Source of the DNA: Megascapheus bottae
Lineage: Eukaryota; Chordata; Mammalia; Rodentia; Geomyidae
Direction: 5' to 3'
Length of the DNA stretch: 64,000 bases
NCBI GenBank assembly: GCA_024803745.1
Contig: JANJXV010000025.1
Span: 22,765,110-22,829,109 of the forward strand
Shown: one piece after another, positions 10,637-20,759 of the stretch
Numbering within the stretch: the stretch's first letter is position 1
Layout of the letters: the number at the start of each line of letters is the position of its first letter
The notes under the pieces: model-generated
The model's database searches: none
What the model was told of the DNA's origin: nothing
The model's input: the letters and a program-made list of their open reading frames with translations, nothing else
Position numbers and translations under genes: made by a program

Positions 10637-10878
10637 GAGAAGTCAGACACCAGTGGCTCACGCTTGTAATCCTAGCTACCCAAGAGACTAAGAACTAAAA
10701 ATTGCAGTTCAAAGCCAGCCCACTCAGAAAAGTTCAAGGATCTCTTATTTTAAATTAACCGCCAAAAGATGGCACCAAAAGGAGCTATGGCTCCTTGAAC
10801 AAAAAAGCTCAGGGACAGCTCCCAGGCTGTGAGTTCAAGCCCCACGACTGGCACAGATGCAAAAGAGAGACAAAAATA
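10637..10878 (+). mobile_element. Composite SINE
   Basis: Both arms are visible: 'ggctcacgcttgtaatcctagc' and 'gagttcaagccccacgactgg'. The right-arm box A is eroded. Confidence 0.8.
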
Positions 10879-10889
10879 ATTCCTACCTC

Positions 10890-11130
10890 TTCCCATTAAT
10901 TCATAATTTGTTAAGCTGCTGAGTATTTTCACAAAGACTACTCCTCATGAAAAGGAAATTTCAATTTCCATAATTCCTTCTGTCTCAACTTTATTTCTTT
11001 TGCTTCTATTAAATTAATGCAAATTTAGAGGTTATAATTGTATTTACAAAATACATATTAAAAAAAAACGAACAGCAAGCCTAGGTTCCATATGTCTTGT
11101 CTTTTTACAAAGGAAAATATTATATTGGCT
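10890..11130. other. AT-rich repeat-free block
   Basis: A SINE-free stretch with several TAAT-type words (cattaattcataatttg, attaaattaatgcaaat). It includes an octamer-like atgcaaat. It is a candidate conserved element; nothing coding is seen. Confidence 0.3.
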
Positions 11131-11237
11131 CACACAAGGTGGGTGAAACTTCGGGAACAGAGGCCCAGGAGATGGTCACGTGACAGAAAGCCATCTGTTC
11201 CAAGGGCAGAGGAGAGCTGGGCTAAAAAGCAATGAGA

Positions 11238-11239
11238 CA

Positions 11240-11312
<73 letters not shown>
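11238..11312 (+). repeat. (CA)n(GA)n compound microsatellite
   Basis: About 10 ca units pass directly into about 26 ga units. Confidence 0.97.
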
Positions 11313-11313
<1 letters not shown>

Positions 11314-11907
11314 CCGACAGAGTTCTGTCTGCAAAGAAAAGGACCTGGAGTTAGTGGCTTTGAAGCCAGTTTGCCCCCACTTCAAAGGGGTCCCACACTG
11401 TGGGACCCACCGGGTGCTGGGATGTCATCTTCCAGAAATTCCTCTGTGAACAGTGACTTCAGAAGCTTTTCTTTGAAACCTTATTCTACGTTGTGTCAGT
11501 GTTTCAAATGCTAAGTTCACGCTGTCTCCACAGAAAGCCCTGTGCAAGGGGGCCAGGCTGGTGGCTGGCTGAGATGACACCTGTCCACACCTCAGTCTCT
11601 GCCAGGAGAGGGAAAGGAAGCTTCAAGAAATTGCTGAAGAACTGCTTCGGAGAAGCAGCCTTAGCTGAGGCTGGATGGATATGTGCCATCTACGTGTCAT
11701 CTGTCTTGCTGCTGGGCCAAGGAAAGCCCAGAAGGGGTGATCAGCAAAATGGGTGTTTGCGATCACGGGGACCACAGCGATGTCATCGATTCTGAGACGG
11801 CCACCAAGTGTCAGCCTCTGCCACCACACTGGGGCAGTGGGCCTAGAGCTGGAGGACGAGCCTGGGGTCGTGGCATTAACAGTGACAAAGCCAGGATTTG
11901 GGCCAAT

Positions 11908-12036
11908 GGCCCTTCCTTCCTTCCTTCCTTCCTTCCTTCCTTCCTTCCTTCCTTCCTTCTTTGCTTCCTCCCTCTCTCCCTCCATCCCTCCCTCCCTCCC
12001 TCCCTCCTTCCCTCTCTTCCTTCCTTCCTTTCTCTT
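11908..12036 (-). repeat. (GGAA)n/(GGGA)n tail array
   Basis: On the plus strand, ttcc units are followed by tccc units. In minus sense this is the expanded purine tail of the adjacent SINE fragment. Confidence 0.9.
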
Positions 12037-12095
12037 GCCATACTGGGGACTGGACTTGCCAGGCGGGCGCTCTACCACTTGAGCCCACTCCACCA
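12037..12095 (-). mobile_element. ID-like SINE fragment
   Basis: The minus strand reads 'gggctcaagtggtagagcgcc', then gcctggcaagtccagtcccc, a tRNA-like monomer whose tail is the adjoining purine array. Confidence 0.7.
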
Positions 12096-12529
12096 GACTG
12101 AAGCAGCCACGTTGGCACTGGGGCATGGAGACACTGTCCCACAGTTAGCTGGAAGCCCCCTCCTCCAGAGGAGATTCTGAGCCCCCGCCCCCATGCTCCC
12201 CTGTGCAGGCTGTGGGATCCACTTCATGAAGAGTCAAGCGGGTACCCAAGAATGACCGAACACCCCAGGAAACAATCACCCTGAAATGTAGGCACCAAAT
12301 TTAACTAATTTAATTAAAAGACAACTAATCCCCAATGCCAGGGAGTTTAATAGAAGGCAACTCAAGCACAGAGACAATGAATACCCTGGGGAGGCATGAA
12401 AGGGGTCTATGACCCGTGAAAAAGGAACAGGGAAACTATGTGGCATGAACATTTGTACAGAAATAAATTAAGTAGCAGAGAGTGCCAGAGGGGGTGCAAA
12501 CGGATTTTAATAAGAACAGAGTACAAAAA

Positions 12530-12730
12530 AAATTTTTTTTGTCAGTTTCAGGGCTTGAACTCAGGGCCTGAGCACTGTCCTTGGGCTTTCTCAAGGCCAG
12601 AGCTCTACCACTTGAGCCACAGCACCACTTCTGGCTTTTTTCTATGTATGTGGTGCCAAGGAATGAAAGCTGGGTCTTCGTGCATGCTAGGCAAGCACGC
12701 TACCGCTAGGCCAAACTCCTGGTTCCCTCC
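12530..12730 (-). mobile_element. Dimeric IDL-type SINE
   Basis: The poly-T tail is at left (12530-12540). Then come the right arm ('ccacttgagccacagcaccac') and the left monomer with a degraded box B (gaatgaaagctggg). The head is aggccaaactcctgg. Confidence 0.88.
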
Positions 12731-12901
12731 CCATATACACACACAATTTTAAGACAAAAAGTTTTAAGGAAAAGCTAAAAGATATAAAGACAAGCTCCTG
12801 CATAATAGAAGGATACACAGAAATGAGAACATCAACTAGTATGAAAAGTTTCCAGGGCTAAAGAAAGACTCAAAAGACTGAAAAGGCTCACCTATTCTTT
12901 T

Positions 12902-13060
12902 TTTTTTTTTTTTAGCATTTCTTTTTTTTTCTTTCATATATTTTTATTGTAATTAATAGAAGGGTTACATGATATTCGCCAGATAGAAGGTGCATTAATT
13001 CACATACATTGATACCCTTTCTCATGTCTTGGTCCCCATTTCCCTCCCCCAACCCCACCC
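12902..13060 (-). mobile_element. 5'-truncated L1 3' end with 19-bp target duplication
   Basis: It is flanked by aaggctcacctattctttt at 12883-12901 and 13061-13079. In minus sense it is a 3'-UTR-like sequence (gagggaaatggggacc, then gtatcaatgtatgtgaatta) ending AATAAAAATATATGAAAG and an A-tail. A related 3' end occurs at 34761-34877. It has no reading frame of note. Confidence 0.8.
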
Positions 13061-13089
13061 AAGGCTCACCTATTCTTTTATCTCTTTTT

Positions 13090-13232
13090 CTGTTTGGTTG
13101 GGAGATACAGCTTTGCTATGGAACCCTGAGTGGCCCTAAACTAGCTATGTAGCCATGGATGGCCTTGAACTTAAAATTCCCCTACCTCAGCCTTCTGAGC
13201 ACTGGGATTACAGTTGTGTGCTGCCACTATTT
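13090..13232 (-). mobile_element. B1 SINE
   Basis: The plus strand carries the reverse B1 words agctatgtagccatggatgg and gagcactgggattacag. It has only the 7SL-derived part. Confidence 0.8.
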
Positions 13233-13406
13233 TTAAATTGGAATAAACATAGTGAGAATGACATATTCATATAGGTAAAACCACTATAAAAAAGCATCAT
13301 GTTGCTCCTATGCACAGAATGATGGAAATTTAAGAAACACAAAGCAAAGCTAGAAAAATCAAAGGGAAATGGGAGTTCCAAGAAATCAATCTGATAAGAC
13401 AGAACA

Positions 13407-13556
13407 AAGAAGAAGAGGAGGAGGAAGAGGAGGAGGAGGAGGAGGAGGAGGAGGAGGAGGAGGAGGAGGAGGAGGAGGAGGAAGAGATGGAAGAGGAGGA
13501 AGAGGAGGAGGAGGAAGAGGAAGAGGAAGAGGAAGAAGAAGAGAAAAAGGAAAGAA
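13407..13556 (+). repeat. (GGA/GAA)n polypurine tract
   Basis: About 150 bases are almost free of pyrimidines. The core is a gga array about 70 bases long. Confidence 0.97.
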
Positions 13557-13624
13557 GTACAGGCCTATTCCCAAAGTTTACTAATGAGCATTTCCAAGCC
13601 AGACTTATTCAAAATGCAAATCCT

Positions 13625-13825
13625 GCCAAACTCTGGCAGGATTATGTCTATAATCCTAGCTACTCCAGAGGCTGTGATCCAGAGGATCAAAGTATGAAGC
13701 TAACTCAGGCAGAAAATTCTAGAAAACTACATGTCCAAAAAGAACCAACAAGAAGCCAGGCTGTGAGCAAGTAAGTCAAGTGAGCTGGAGGCCCTGAGTT
13801 CAAACCCCAGTAATGGAGGGGCTGG
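13625..13825 (+). mobile_element. Old composite SINE
   Basis: The left arm (taatcctagctactccagag) and the end ccctgagttcaaaccccag are clear. The centre is degraded. Confidence 0.65.
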
Positions 13826-13901
13826 GGAGGGGAATAAATACAAAAGTCCTTCCTGCTTCCTTCAGACCTAATTCTGCACCTTAGAGTATGAAAGAAAATG
13901 T

Positions 13902-14140
13902 GTACTTTTTTTTGGGGGGGGGGCTTGAATGCTGGGTCTTGGCACTGTTCCTGAGTTTCTGTGCTCAAAGCTAGCACTCTGCCTCTTTGAGCCACAACTC
14001 CACTTGTGGCTTTTTTGGTGTTTAATTGGAGATAAGAATATTACAGACTTTCCTGTCCAGGCTAGCCTCAAACTACGATCCTCAGATGTCAGCCCCCTAA
14101 GGAGCTAGGACTACAGGTGTGAGTCACTGGTGCACAGTAG
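13902..14140 (-). mobile_element. Composite SINE
   Basis: Full length in minus orientation: T8/G10 tail side at left, 'gagccacaactccacttgtgg' at the arm junction, and gctaggactacaggtgtgag at the head. Confidence 0.85.
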
Positions 14141-14194
14141 AATTTGCACATTTAATATGCAGAACAGATGATTTGGATACAGATTTAACAAGTT

Positions 14195-14278
14195 AAAGCC
14201 TAGCATGATGAATCACAGCTGTAATTCCAGCTGTGTGGGAAGGAAAGCTGGAAAGGTTCATAGTTCCAGAAGAGCTCG
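14195..14278 (+). mobile_element. B1-like fragment
   Basis: The sequence agcatgatgaatcacagctg and taattccagctgtgtgggaa resembles a diverged B1 left half. Confidence 0.5.
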
Positions 14279-14317
14279 AACAAAAAGTTGTTGGTGAGAG
14301 TCACTTCTCTCCATAAG

Positions 14318-14397
14318 CTAGGCCTGGTGGTATGTACCTGTAATCCTAGCAACTCTGGAGGCTGGGATCTGAGGATCATGGTTCAAAGCCAGCCTAG
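14318..14397 (+). mobile_element. Composite SINE left arm (split by insertion)
   Basis: It runs from taggcctggtggtatgtacc to caaagccagcctag, where a younger SINE has inserted. The remainder follows at 14578-14610. Confidence 0.8.
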
Positions 14398-14577
14398 GCC
14401 GGGAGTTTGGCCTAGTGGTAAGAGTGCCTGCCCAGCATGCACGAAGACCCCGGTTCGATTCCTTGGTACCACATACATAGAAAAAAGCCAGAAGTGGTGC
14501 AGTGGCTCAGCCTTGAGGAAAGCCCAAGGACAGTGCTTAGACCCTGAGCTCAAGCTCAGGACTGGCAAAAAAAAAAA
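14398..14577 (+). mobile_element. Dimeric IDL-type SINE, nested
   Basis: It is flanked by aaagccagcctag (14385-14397 and 14578-14590). Box B is ggttcgattcc. The right arm has lost part of its box A region ('gtggctcagccttgagg'). Confidence 0.9.
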
Positions 14578-14611
14578 AAAGCCAGCCTAGACAAAGTCTA
14601 TTATATGTATA

Positions 14612-14780
14612 CTTTTTTTTTTTTTTGGTTGGTTATGGAGCTTGAACTCTGGGCCTGGGTGCTATCCCTGAGTTCTTCAGCTCAAGGTTACTGCCCTACC
14701 CCTGAGCCACAGCACCACTTCTCATTTTCTTGTTGTTAATTGGAGATAAGAGTCCCATGGTCTTTAATGCCCGGGATGCC
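14612..14780 (-). mobile_element. Composite SINE, head missing
   Basis: The tail-side T run is followed by cttgaactctgggcctggg and the linker 'ttaattggagataagagtc'. The B1-like arm is absent. Confidence 0.75.
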
Positions 14781-15271
14781 AATATTCTTCAAAATAAACA
14801 CTGACTGCCAGAAACTCTGGTATCACAGCCATTGTGTGCAAGTGCTCAAAAACTGTTGGCTTATACATCCTGGCTCATGGTTGGGAAAACACTGGCTCCA
14901 CAAATTATAACTTAGTGCCCGTGCTGGCTGAAGGCGGCTTGTGTGGATGGCCAGGGGCCTTGGCTACCTCTTAGCCTGCCCTGCCCCAGGGTACCCACAA
15001 GCCTGCCTCAGCACCCCAGTCTCCCAGATCCTTCCCCACCCCCCAGCAGCCCACCCACCCCTACTCCCTCATTCATGTAATCCAGACATTATTCCTTTAC
15101 TTGGATTACGGGGGGTGAGGAGAAAGGTTTGGCCCTGGCAGCCCAATGACATATACAAAGTTTGGGGGTGATGGCTCCCTCATCAGTTATGCAGGCCTAA
15201 CTATGGTGTGTGTACTAGAGGAACAGGGTTTTCTATTAAGTGTACTCAGTAGGAATAGAACATACTGAATA

Positions 15272-15480
15272 TTCCCTTTTTTGGGGAGGGGGTTGCTAGT
15301 AATGGGGCTAGAACTCGGGCCTTGTACTCTCACTTGGCTCTCTCGATCAAGGCTAGTGCTGGATTACTGAACCACAGCTCCACTTTCGGCTTTTTAGTGG
15401 TTAACTAAGGTTAACCAGCTTTCCTGCCCAGGCTGCCTCTGAAACTCCATCCTCGGCTCTCAGCCTCCAGCACCAGCCAG
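15272..15480 (-). mobile_element. Old composite SINE
   Basis: The words gaactcgggccttgtactct, 'ccacagctccactttcggc' and cggctctcagcctccagc are spread over 200 bases in the usual order, with many substitutions. Confidence 0.7.
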
Positions 15481-16044
15481 CTCCCCTCTTCTTGCAGGAT
15501 GAAGAAATAGGCTCTAAAGGCTGGTGATGGAGCCCCCCAACCCCCGGTTGCTTATGGGAAGGTCCAGCCTACCGGATCCTGGCTTTGTGGGTTCTCGGTC
15601 GCTCTTCCGACCACCGTGGACAAGAGCAGTTTCCTAGTCAGAATGAGGCAGAGTGAGGATAAGGTGACGGAGCAGAGGAGGCTGCATGCAGCGGAGCCAT
15701 TGCCACGGTCAAGGCCAAGGTCATTGTGGACAGCTCCGAAACCACGCTCCTCCCACGCCCTCCACAACACGCAGCCTGGATTTTCATCTCCTAACATGAA
15801 AGCCTTTCCTGCCTACCTCTATCTTATCAAGTTTTGGGGGGTTTTTTTTCCTCTCAAATTTGACCCAGCGGGAAAAACCAAATCTAAATGGGTTTATATA
15901 TTTGCATTTACATAGCAATGTCTTTATATAGCACAACACAAATCCAATTTCTGTCTCTCAAAATTTTACCTGCTTTGTAAAAATCCCTTTCTATGATAAA
16001 CTAACTCTCTCGATATATTTAGACATAGATCGACTTCTTTCTCT

Positions 16045-16125
16045 ATTTTCGGGGCTGGGGATTGAACCCTGGGCCTTGTGCACACCAAGTGTGTGCTCTG
16101 CCAAGGAGCTGCACCTTGTGCAGTC
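16045..16125 (-). mobile_element. ID element
   Basis: The plus strand reads ggggattgaaccctgggcct, the reverse of an ID box B, followed by the box A region. It is a monomer without a second arm. Confidence 0.8.
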
Positions 16126-16324
16126 AGTGAAAGCATCTCCTGCGACCCCTCTCCCCCCGCCCCCAGATGCATAATGTTGTCTTTAACTCCCTAAGAATGT
16201 CTGTGTCCCCGCCCCTTCTGTGCACCCTTTAATTTATCCCCATCTCTTTTGTCCGAGAGGGCTTGCTCCTTTACAACTGAGTCACCCCCCTCCTTACAAA
16301 GGTTTTTGCTTCTGAAACTTCAGT

Positions 16325-16440
16325 GAGGCCAGGTATGGTGGCACATGCCTATAATCCCGACACTGGAGAGGCTGAAGCAAAAGGATCTTAAGTTTAAGGT
16401 CAGTTCACTAAGTGGTGAGACCCTGTGTCATACAAACAGA
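16325..16440 (+). mobile_element. B1 SINE
   Basis: Classic order: ccaggtatggtggcacatgc, taatcccgacactggagagg, then 'gtcagttcactaagtggtgag'. It ends in an A-rich tail. Confidence 0.85.
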
Positions 16441-16594
16441 AAGCCAGTTGAGACAGAGAGGGGGGGAGAGGATAGATAAGATGATATAAATGGTGCCATT
16501 GCCCTCACTGCAGCACACAGCACATGCCCCGAGGACAGCAGCTATGACTGCGACAGGACCCATTGGTGGAATTCTCTGAAAAGAGGTTCCCTCT

Positions 16595-16790
16595 GGGCCG
16601 GGAGTTTGGCCTAGTGGTTAAAGTGCTTGCCTAACATGCATGAAGACCCGGGTTCGATTCCTCGGTACCACATACATAGAAAAAAGCCGGAAGTGGTGCT
16701 GAGGCTCAAGTGGTAGAGCTCTAGCCTTGAGAAAGTCCAAGGACAGTGCTCAGGCCCTGAGCTCAAGCCCAGGACTGGCAAAAAAAAAAA
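16595..16790 (+). mobile_element. Young dimeric IDL-type SINE, perfect 16-bp target duplication
   Basis: It is flanked by identical aaaagaggttccctct at 16579-16594 and 16791-16806. Box A tggcctagtgg (16607-16617) and box B ggttcgattcc (16651-16661) match the RNA polymerase III consensus. The A-tail is uninterrupted. Confidence 0.96.
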
Positions 16791-17231
16791 AAAAGAGGTT
16801 CCCTCTGTCCACCAGAGTTGTAAAACTGCTCAGAACCTTAGGGTTTCCCCCAAGGAAAATCCCTCATATTTATGATGGTCCCAACTGCTATACAATCTTG
16901 ACTTCCCACCTCTTCCTCCTCCTCGCCTCCTCACCCCAGGGCCTTTGCATTTGCTGCAGTTCCCTTCGTCTAGGGCACTCTGCTCCATGTGGCTTCCTCC
17001 TTCCCTCATACTTAACTGTGGCCTCTGCAAGGGGAAAGCCCATGAGAAATAGCAGCCCCAGACCCTCTTTCTCTGCAGGTTCCAGAAGCCCTATCAGCTC
17101 CCTCAAGGTATATACGATCTCATGCTTTATCTTCAGCATCTGGTTCTGAGGTGTGGACCATACCACTATGGCCCATGGAACACACCTGTCCATGGAGAGA
17201 GCAGTGGTCCTGTAAAAAGATGATCCTCTAG

Positions 17232-17432
17232 CTAGGACCTCATACCTGTAAGCTTAGCCACTCAGGAGGCTGAGATCTAAAGATCCCAGTTCAAAGCCAA
17301 CTCAGGCAGAAAAGTCTATGAAAGTCTTATCTCCAATTATCCCACAAAATGCCAAAGCAGAGCTCTGGGGTACTGGCCTTGAGTGAAAAAAAAGCTAAGG
17401 GAAGGTGCCCAGGCCCGGTGCCAGGACCAGAG
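17232..17432 (+). mobile_element. Composite SINE
   Basis: The left arm ctcaggaggctgagatctaa and linker 'cttatctccaattatcc' are plain. The right arm is rearranged near its end. Confidence 0.75.
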
Positions 17433-17454
17433 CTTAAAAGAATCTTCCATCCCC

Positions 17455-17688
17455 AATTCAGATGGTTACATGGACATTCTGATCAGCTAAGGTGATTCAG
17501 ATGGTCACACGGACATCCTTATTGGCTAAGGTGAATCAGAAGGTCACACGGACATCCTGATTGGTTAAGGTGAATCAGATGGTCACACAGACATCCTGAT
17601 TGGCTAGGGCGATTCAGCTGGTCACACAGACATCCTGATTGGCTAGGGCGATTCAGCTGTTCACACAGACATCCTGATTGGCTAAATA
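17455..17688. repeat. 39-bp minisatellite, six units
   Basis: Units start at 17455, 17494, 17533, 17572, 17611 and 17650 with no length change. Each has the pattern (g/a)attcag..ggtcacac.gacatcctgattggcta. Four or five units keep a perfect ATTGG pentamer (inverted CCAAT), while unit 1 reads gatcagcta. Because 39 is a multiple of three, the minus strand shows a 13-residue repeat in one open frame (17519-17704). That frame has no splice context and I do not call it coding. Confidence 0.95.
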
Positions 17689-18101
17689 CCAGCCTGCAAT
17701 TCACACCTTTTCAGAGCCCTGTGCCTGTAACCTGTGTTCTGTGAACTCAGAGCAACCAGAGGATTTCAGTTCACTGGGGATATAGAGGAAGGCAGAGGCC
17801 AGTCAGTATCAGCATTGAAGGTCAGGTTCAAAGTCGCCATCCTGCAGGCAGTGTGCAGGCTGAGCGTGTTTACCAAGGCGCCTTTTCTCTATTCTTTGCC
17901 TGTTCAGATCCCGTCTGGTAATGTGACTGCTTTTGCAGGAAAGCTGGCATCGCCATTTCCCTCTCTCCTTTTGTAAGAAAATAATTCGAGGGGGAAATTG
18001 AGTGTGAAGCCTTGGGGAGAGCCCCTCAAGACGGGGAGAGACAGGAGAGACAGAAAAACAATCAGGAGCTTGCCGCGGAGGAAATGAACCCCTCTGGAGC
18101 A

Positions 18102-18119
18102 GCAGCAGCAGCAGCCACG
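18102..18119 (+). repeat. Short (AGC)n run
   Basis: Five agc units lie within otherwise unique GC-rich sequence. Confidence 0.8.
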
Positions 18120-18404
18120 CCAGCCCTGGGCACGGACAGAGAAGCTAATGGCTCTTAAAAGCTTGTGAGGGACATGGATGCCTGGTGCTGGAGCTGCTGG
18201 GTAGCCTGGGCAGGAAGAATTAATGACGTGCCAGGCGTCTGATCAAAGGCAAACTAGCAGAGCCCCTGACTTGAAGGGCACTCTCACACACTGAGACACG
18301 ATGGAGGGACTGAGCATGGCTGAAATCCAGCTAAAAGAAAGGGAGGGCTTGTTTGGTAATGACAGCTCCAGCAGAGGAATCCTTAGCAGACTCCAAAGCA
18401 AATG

Positions 18405-18515
18405 AGTGGCATGGTAGTACACGCCTGCAATCTCAGTGATTCCAGTGATGGAGACTTGGGAGGACTGTGAGCCTGTTCCATGGAGAGATTCTGACTCAAC
18501 AACAAACCAATAAAC
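18405..18515 (+). mobile_element. B1 SINE
   Basis: The words ggcatggtagtacacgcctg and gacttgggaggactgtgagc are followed by an A-rich tail (caacaacaaacc). Confidence 0.7.
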
Positions 18516-18728
18516 AAGCAAATGCAGTAAGACCTACCATTTTGCTCCGTGTTCATTCTCTTGTGTGGATGGGGCGTGGGTCATTGAAAAGTGCACACTG
18601 GCAGATACATTGACCAGTACCCGAGACATGGACCTCCTGTTCCTACCTTCCCCCCACTTCTGAGTAAAATGTGCCCCAGAAAGGGAAGAACGGGGCCTTG
18701 ACTGGTTCTCTCAAGAATTTGGCTTAGC

Positions 18729-18914
18729 GTAGCCGGGCAGGGTGGCTCATGCCTGTAATCGTAGCTACTCAGGAGGCTGAGATATGAGGATCAAGGTTCA
18801 AAGCCAGCCTGGGCACAAAAGGACCTGAGACTCTTATCTCCAATTAGCTCAAGGGTAGGGCAGTAGCTCAGGGGCAGCACCCATGCAGAGTTCAAGCCCC
18901 ATGACCACAAAAAA

Positions 18915-18970
<56 letters not shown>

Positions 18971-18991
18971 AAAAGAAAAAGAAAGAAAGAT
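18729..18991 (+). mobile_element. Composite SINE with (gaaa)n tail and target duplication
   Basis: The head is tagccgggcagggtggctca and the right arm is shortened. The tail is a gaaa array. Flanks are aatttggcttagc (18716-18728) and aattaggcttagc (18992-19004), one mismatch in 13. Confidence 0.9.
18912..18990 (+). repeat. (GAAA)n microsatellite
   Basis: The tail expansion of the SINE just before it. Confidence 0.95.
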
Positions 18992-19024
18992 AATTAGGCT
19001 TAGCTAGGTATCAATTTGGCTTAG

Positions 19025-19090
19025 CTTAGCTGGTATGGTGGCTTACCGCTGTCATCCTCACTGCTCAGGAGGCTGAGATCCAAGCTACAC
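19025..19090 (+). mobile_element. Composite SINE left-arm fragment
   Basis: It contains gctggtatggtggcttaccg and gctcaggaggctgagatcc, then passes abruptly into unique sequence. Confidence 0.7.
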
Positions 19091-19315
19091 GGGCTGTTCC
19101 CCTGTCCCTGGGATGCCCTTCCCATCTAACCTTCCCACAATGGCCCTTCTTGTCCCTCAGGCTTCCATGCATGCATCACATGGAGAGGCCTCTCTGTCTA
19201 GGACACGAGGTGCCTGGCACAGGCTCTGATCTCTGAGGGAGAGATGAAGAGTGAAGGGTGGGTGAGGGACAGTATGGGCCCCTCCGAGGGCCACGGTCCT
19301 TGTAGCCAGTCCTAC

Positions 19316-19447
19316 CTGTGGATGGTCCCCTGAAGCCTCGATGGTTTGGCCAGCCTCGTCCTCACAGGGCTCAAAATCTTCCGAGTAGTCCAGCGGAGGT
19401 TCGATGTGGAGGCGTGAGCCGGCTTCTGTTCTGATCTGCACTGATTT
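19316..19447 (-). CDS. KATNIP: KATNIP coding exon e (132 nt)
   Basis: A phase-0 to phase-0 exon of 44 codons, with acceptor CCGGTGTGCAG and donor CAG before GTAGGA. The peptide starts KSVQIRTEAGSRLHIEPPLD and continues with the acidic words YSEDFEPCEDEAGQ. I recall a closely similar 'RTEAG...IEPP.DY' segment in the N-terminal part of human KATNIP, just after a GWHQ-type motif. Here that motif is the end of exon d, so the order agrees. The exon could be skipped without a frameshift. It has basic-to-acidic character and no membrane or signal segment. Identity is strong through the joined frame with exons b-d. Confidence 0.85.
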
Positions 19448-20759
19448 CTGCACACCGGAGAGAGATTGGGGGGTGTCAAGCCTTCCTGCCTGACCACAGC
19501 TCTGTGGTCCAGGCTGCCACAGGCACGTCGCCAGTGGCTCATATGACTTTACTTTCTCTCCTTGGACTCACATGACTTGCACCCATCACCAGAATTCCTA
19601 CAGGTGGTAAACATGGCCTCCAAAATGCCTAAACCCCAGATCTGGGCAACCCTAGCCTGTATATGCTCACACTGGATATCCTCAATCCAACACAGCATAG
19701 AACAAGCTTTGGGGAGGACTGGAATGCAGGGGCTCTGCTAGCCTTTGCATTGCATCTCAGCACATCCGAAGGGCTCTCAGTGGGCCCAGGGGAGCCCAGG
19801 TACAGCTCTCTCCCGCAGCCTGAGGTGGTGGCACAATGCCCATCTCACCAAGACCTCCAAGATGCAAACACAGGGCCTCTTCCTGGGTCAAGCAAGGCCT
19901 TCCCAAGAACTGGCTCCAGGCCAGTCCTGTCTCCTCGTTCCCACGGCGCCCACAGAGGAAGACCATGAAGCCACGGGGTACCACAGTGCTCATAATGCTG
20001 AGTGGGTGTCCACCCGCCCAAGAGGGGGAATAAATAGGCCCTCCATCTGGCCTGCTCTCCCACCCCCAGGCCCAGGGAGCCTCCACTGCCCGCGCTTGGA
20101 GGAGATGAGAGCAGCCCTGCCCACACCAAGGCTGGCAGGCTCCGGCCCAGCCCCCAGCCCAGGCACAGCCTGGCACGCATGCTCCCTGCCTCCCACCTGC
20201 CCGCCCTTGCACGGGAGGGGTGACTGGAGTCGGGCTGCCTCCTTGCTCAGCTCTGGTTTTCCTTTACCAGGAGTGGGTGTCCCAAAGCAGTGCTCTTTCC
20301 ATGCCCAGACCTGGGAAGCCCTCTGCAGTACCCAGAGATGAGTTTCAACCCCGCGTTGCCAAGCCCTCGGCCGGCTGACTTCATCTGCAGCCCACACTCC
20401 GCCCCATCCACGCACACGGCCAGGGTTATTTGTGTCTACGAGCATGCCTCGGAGCAGTTTGTCAAGTACGAACTGCATGCACGGGCCGCCCTGGCTGGCG
20501 GGGCGGGGCGTGCGCTGGGCTGCTGGCTCCCTCTAGAGGTGGGGGAGCAGCCTCCCCTTCCTGCTCCATTCTCCCTGGATTTACAAGGAGGTCGTGGAGA
20601 GGAAGCCCCCCCCCCCCAACTTTACAGGTCCACTGCCCAAGCCTTCTCCCGCCCCCAGGAAGCAGCTGTGGGGTGAAGGGGGAGCTGAGTCTTGGCTTTC
20701 ATAGGCAATGAACCTGCAGGGGGATCTTTGGGGGGGTGGCCCAGCCCCCGGTTAACTGC

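Larger units (their letters stand above)
9980..19315 (-). other. KATNIP: Intron between exons e and f
   Basis: A 9.3 kb phase-0 intron, the most repeat-diverse part of the window. It holds TG, GA, TTCC and GGA arrays, a truncated L1 3' end, a nested SINE, a young dimeric SINE and a 39-bp minisatellite. The stretches 10890-11130, 14800-15240 and 17690-18400 look repeat-free. Confidence 0.7.

Noticed and set aside
13369..13774. Poly-Gly, poly-Glu and poly-Pro frames
   Set aside because: Translations of the GGA/GAA microsatellite.
16595..16670. Possible tRNA gene (good box A and box B)
   Set aside because: The boxes belong to the left monomer of a SINE. No cloverleaf acceptor stem is formed and the same unit is repeated many times.
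17519..17704. Cysteine-rich 13-residue protein repeat
   Set aside because: It is a by-product of the 39-bp minisatellite having a length divisible by three; no gene context.
20480..20560. Possible CpG-island promoter (ggggcggggc)
   Set aside because: The GC-rich patch is only about 80 bases and lies inside the gene between exons d and e; CpG density falls quickly on both sides.
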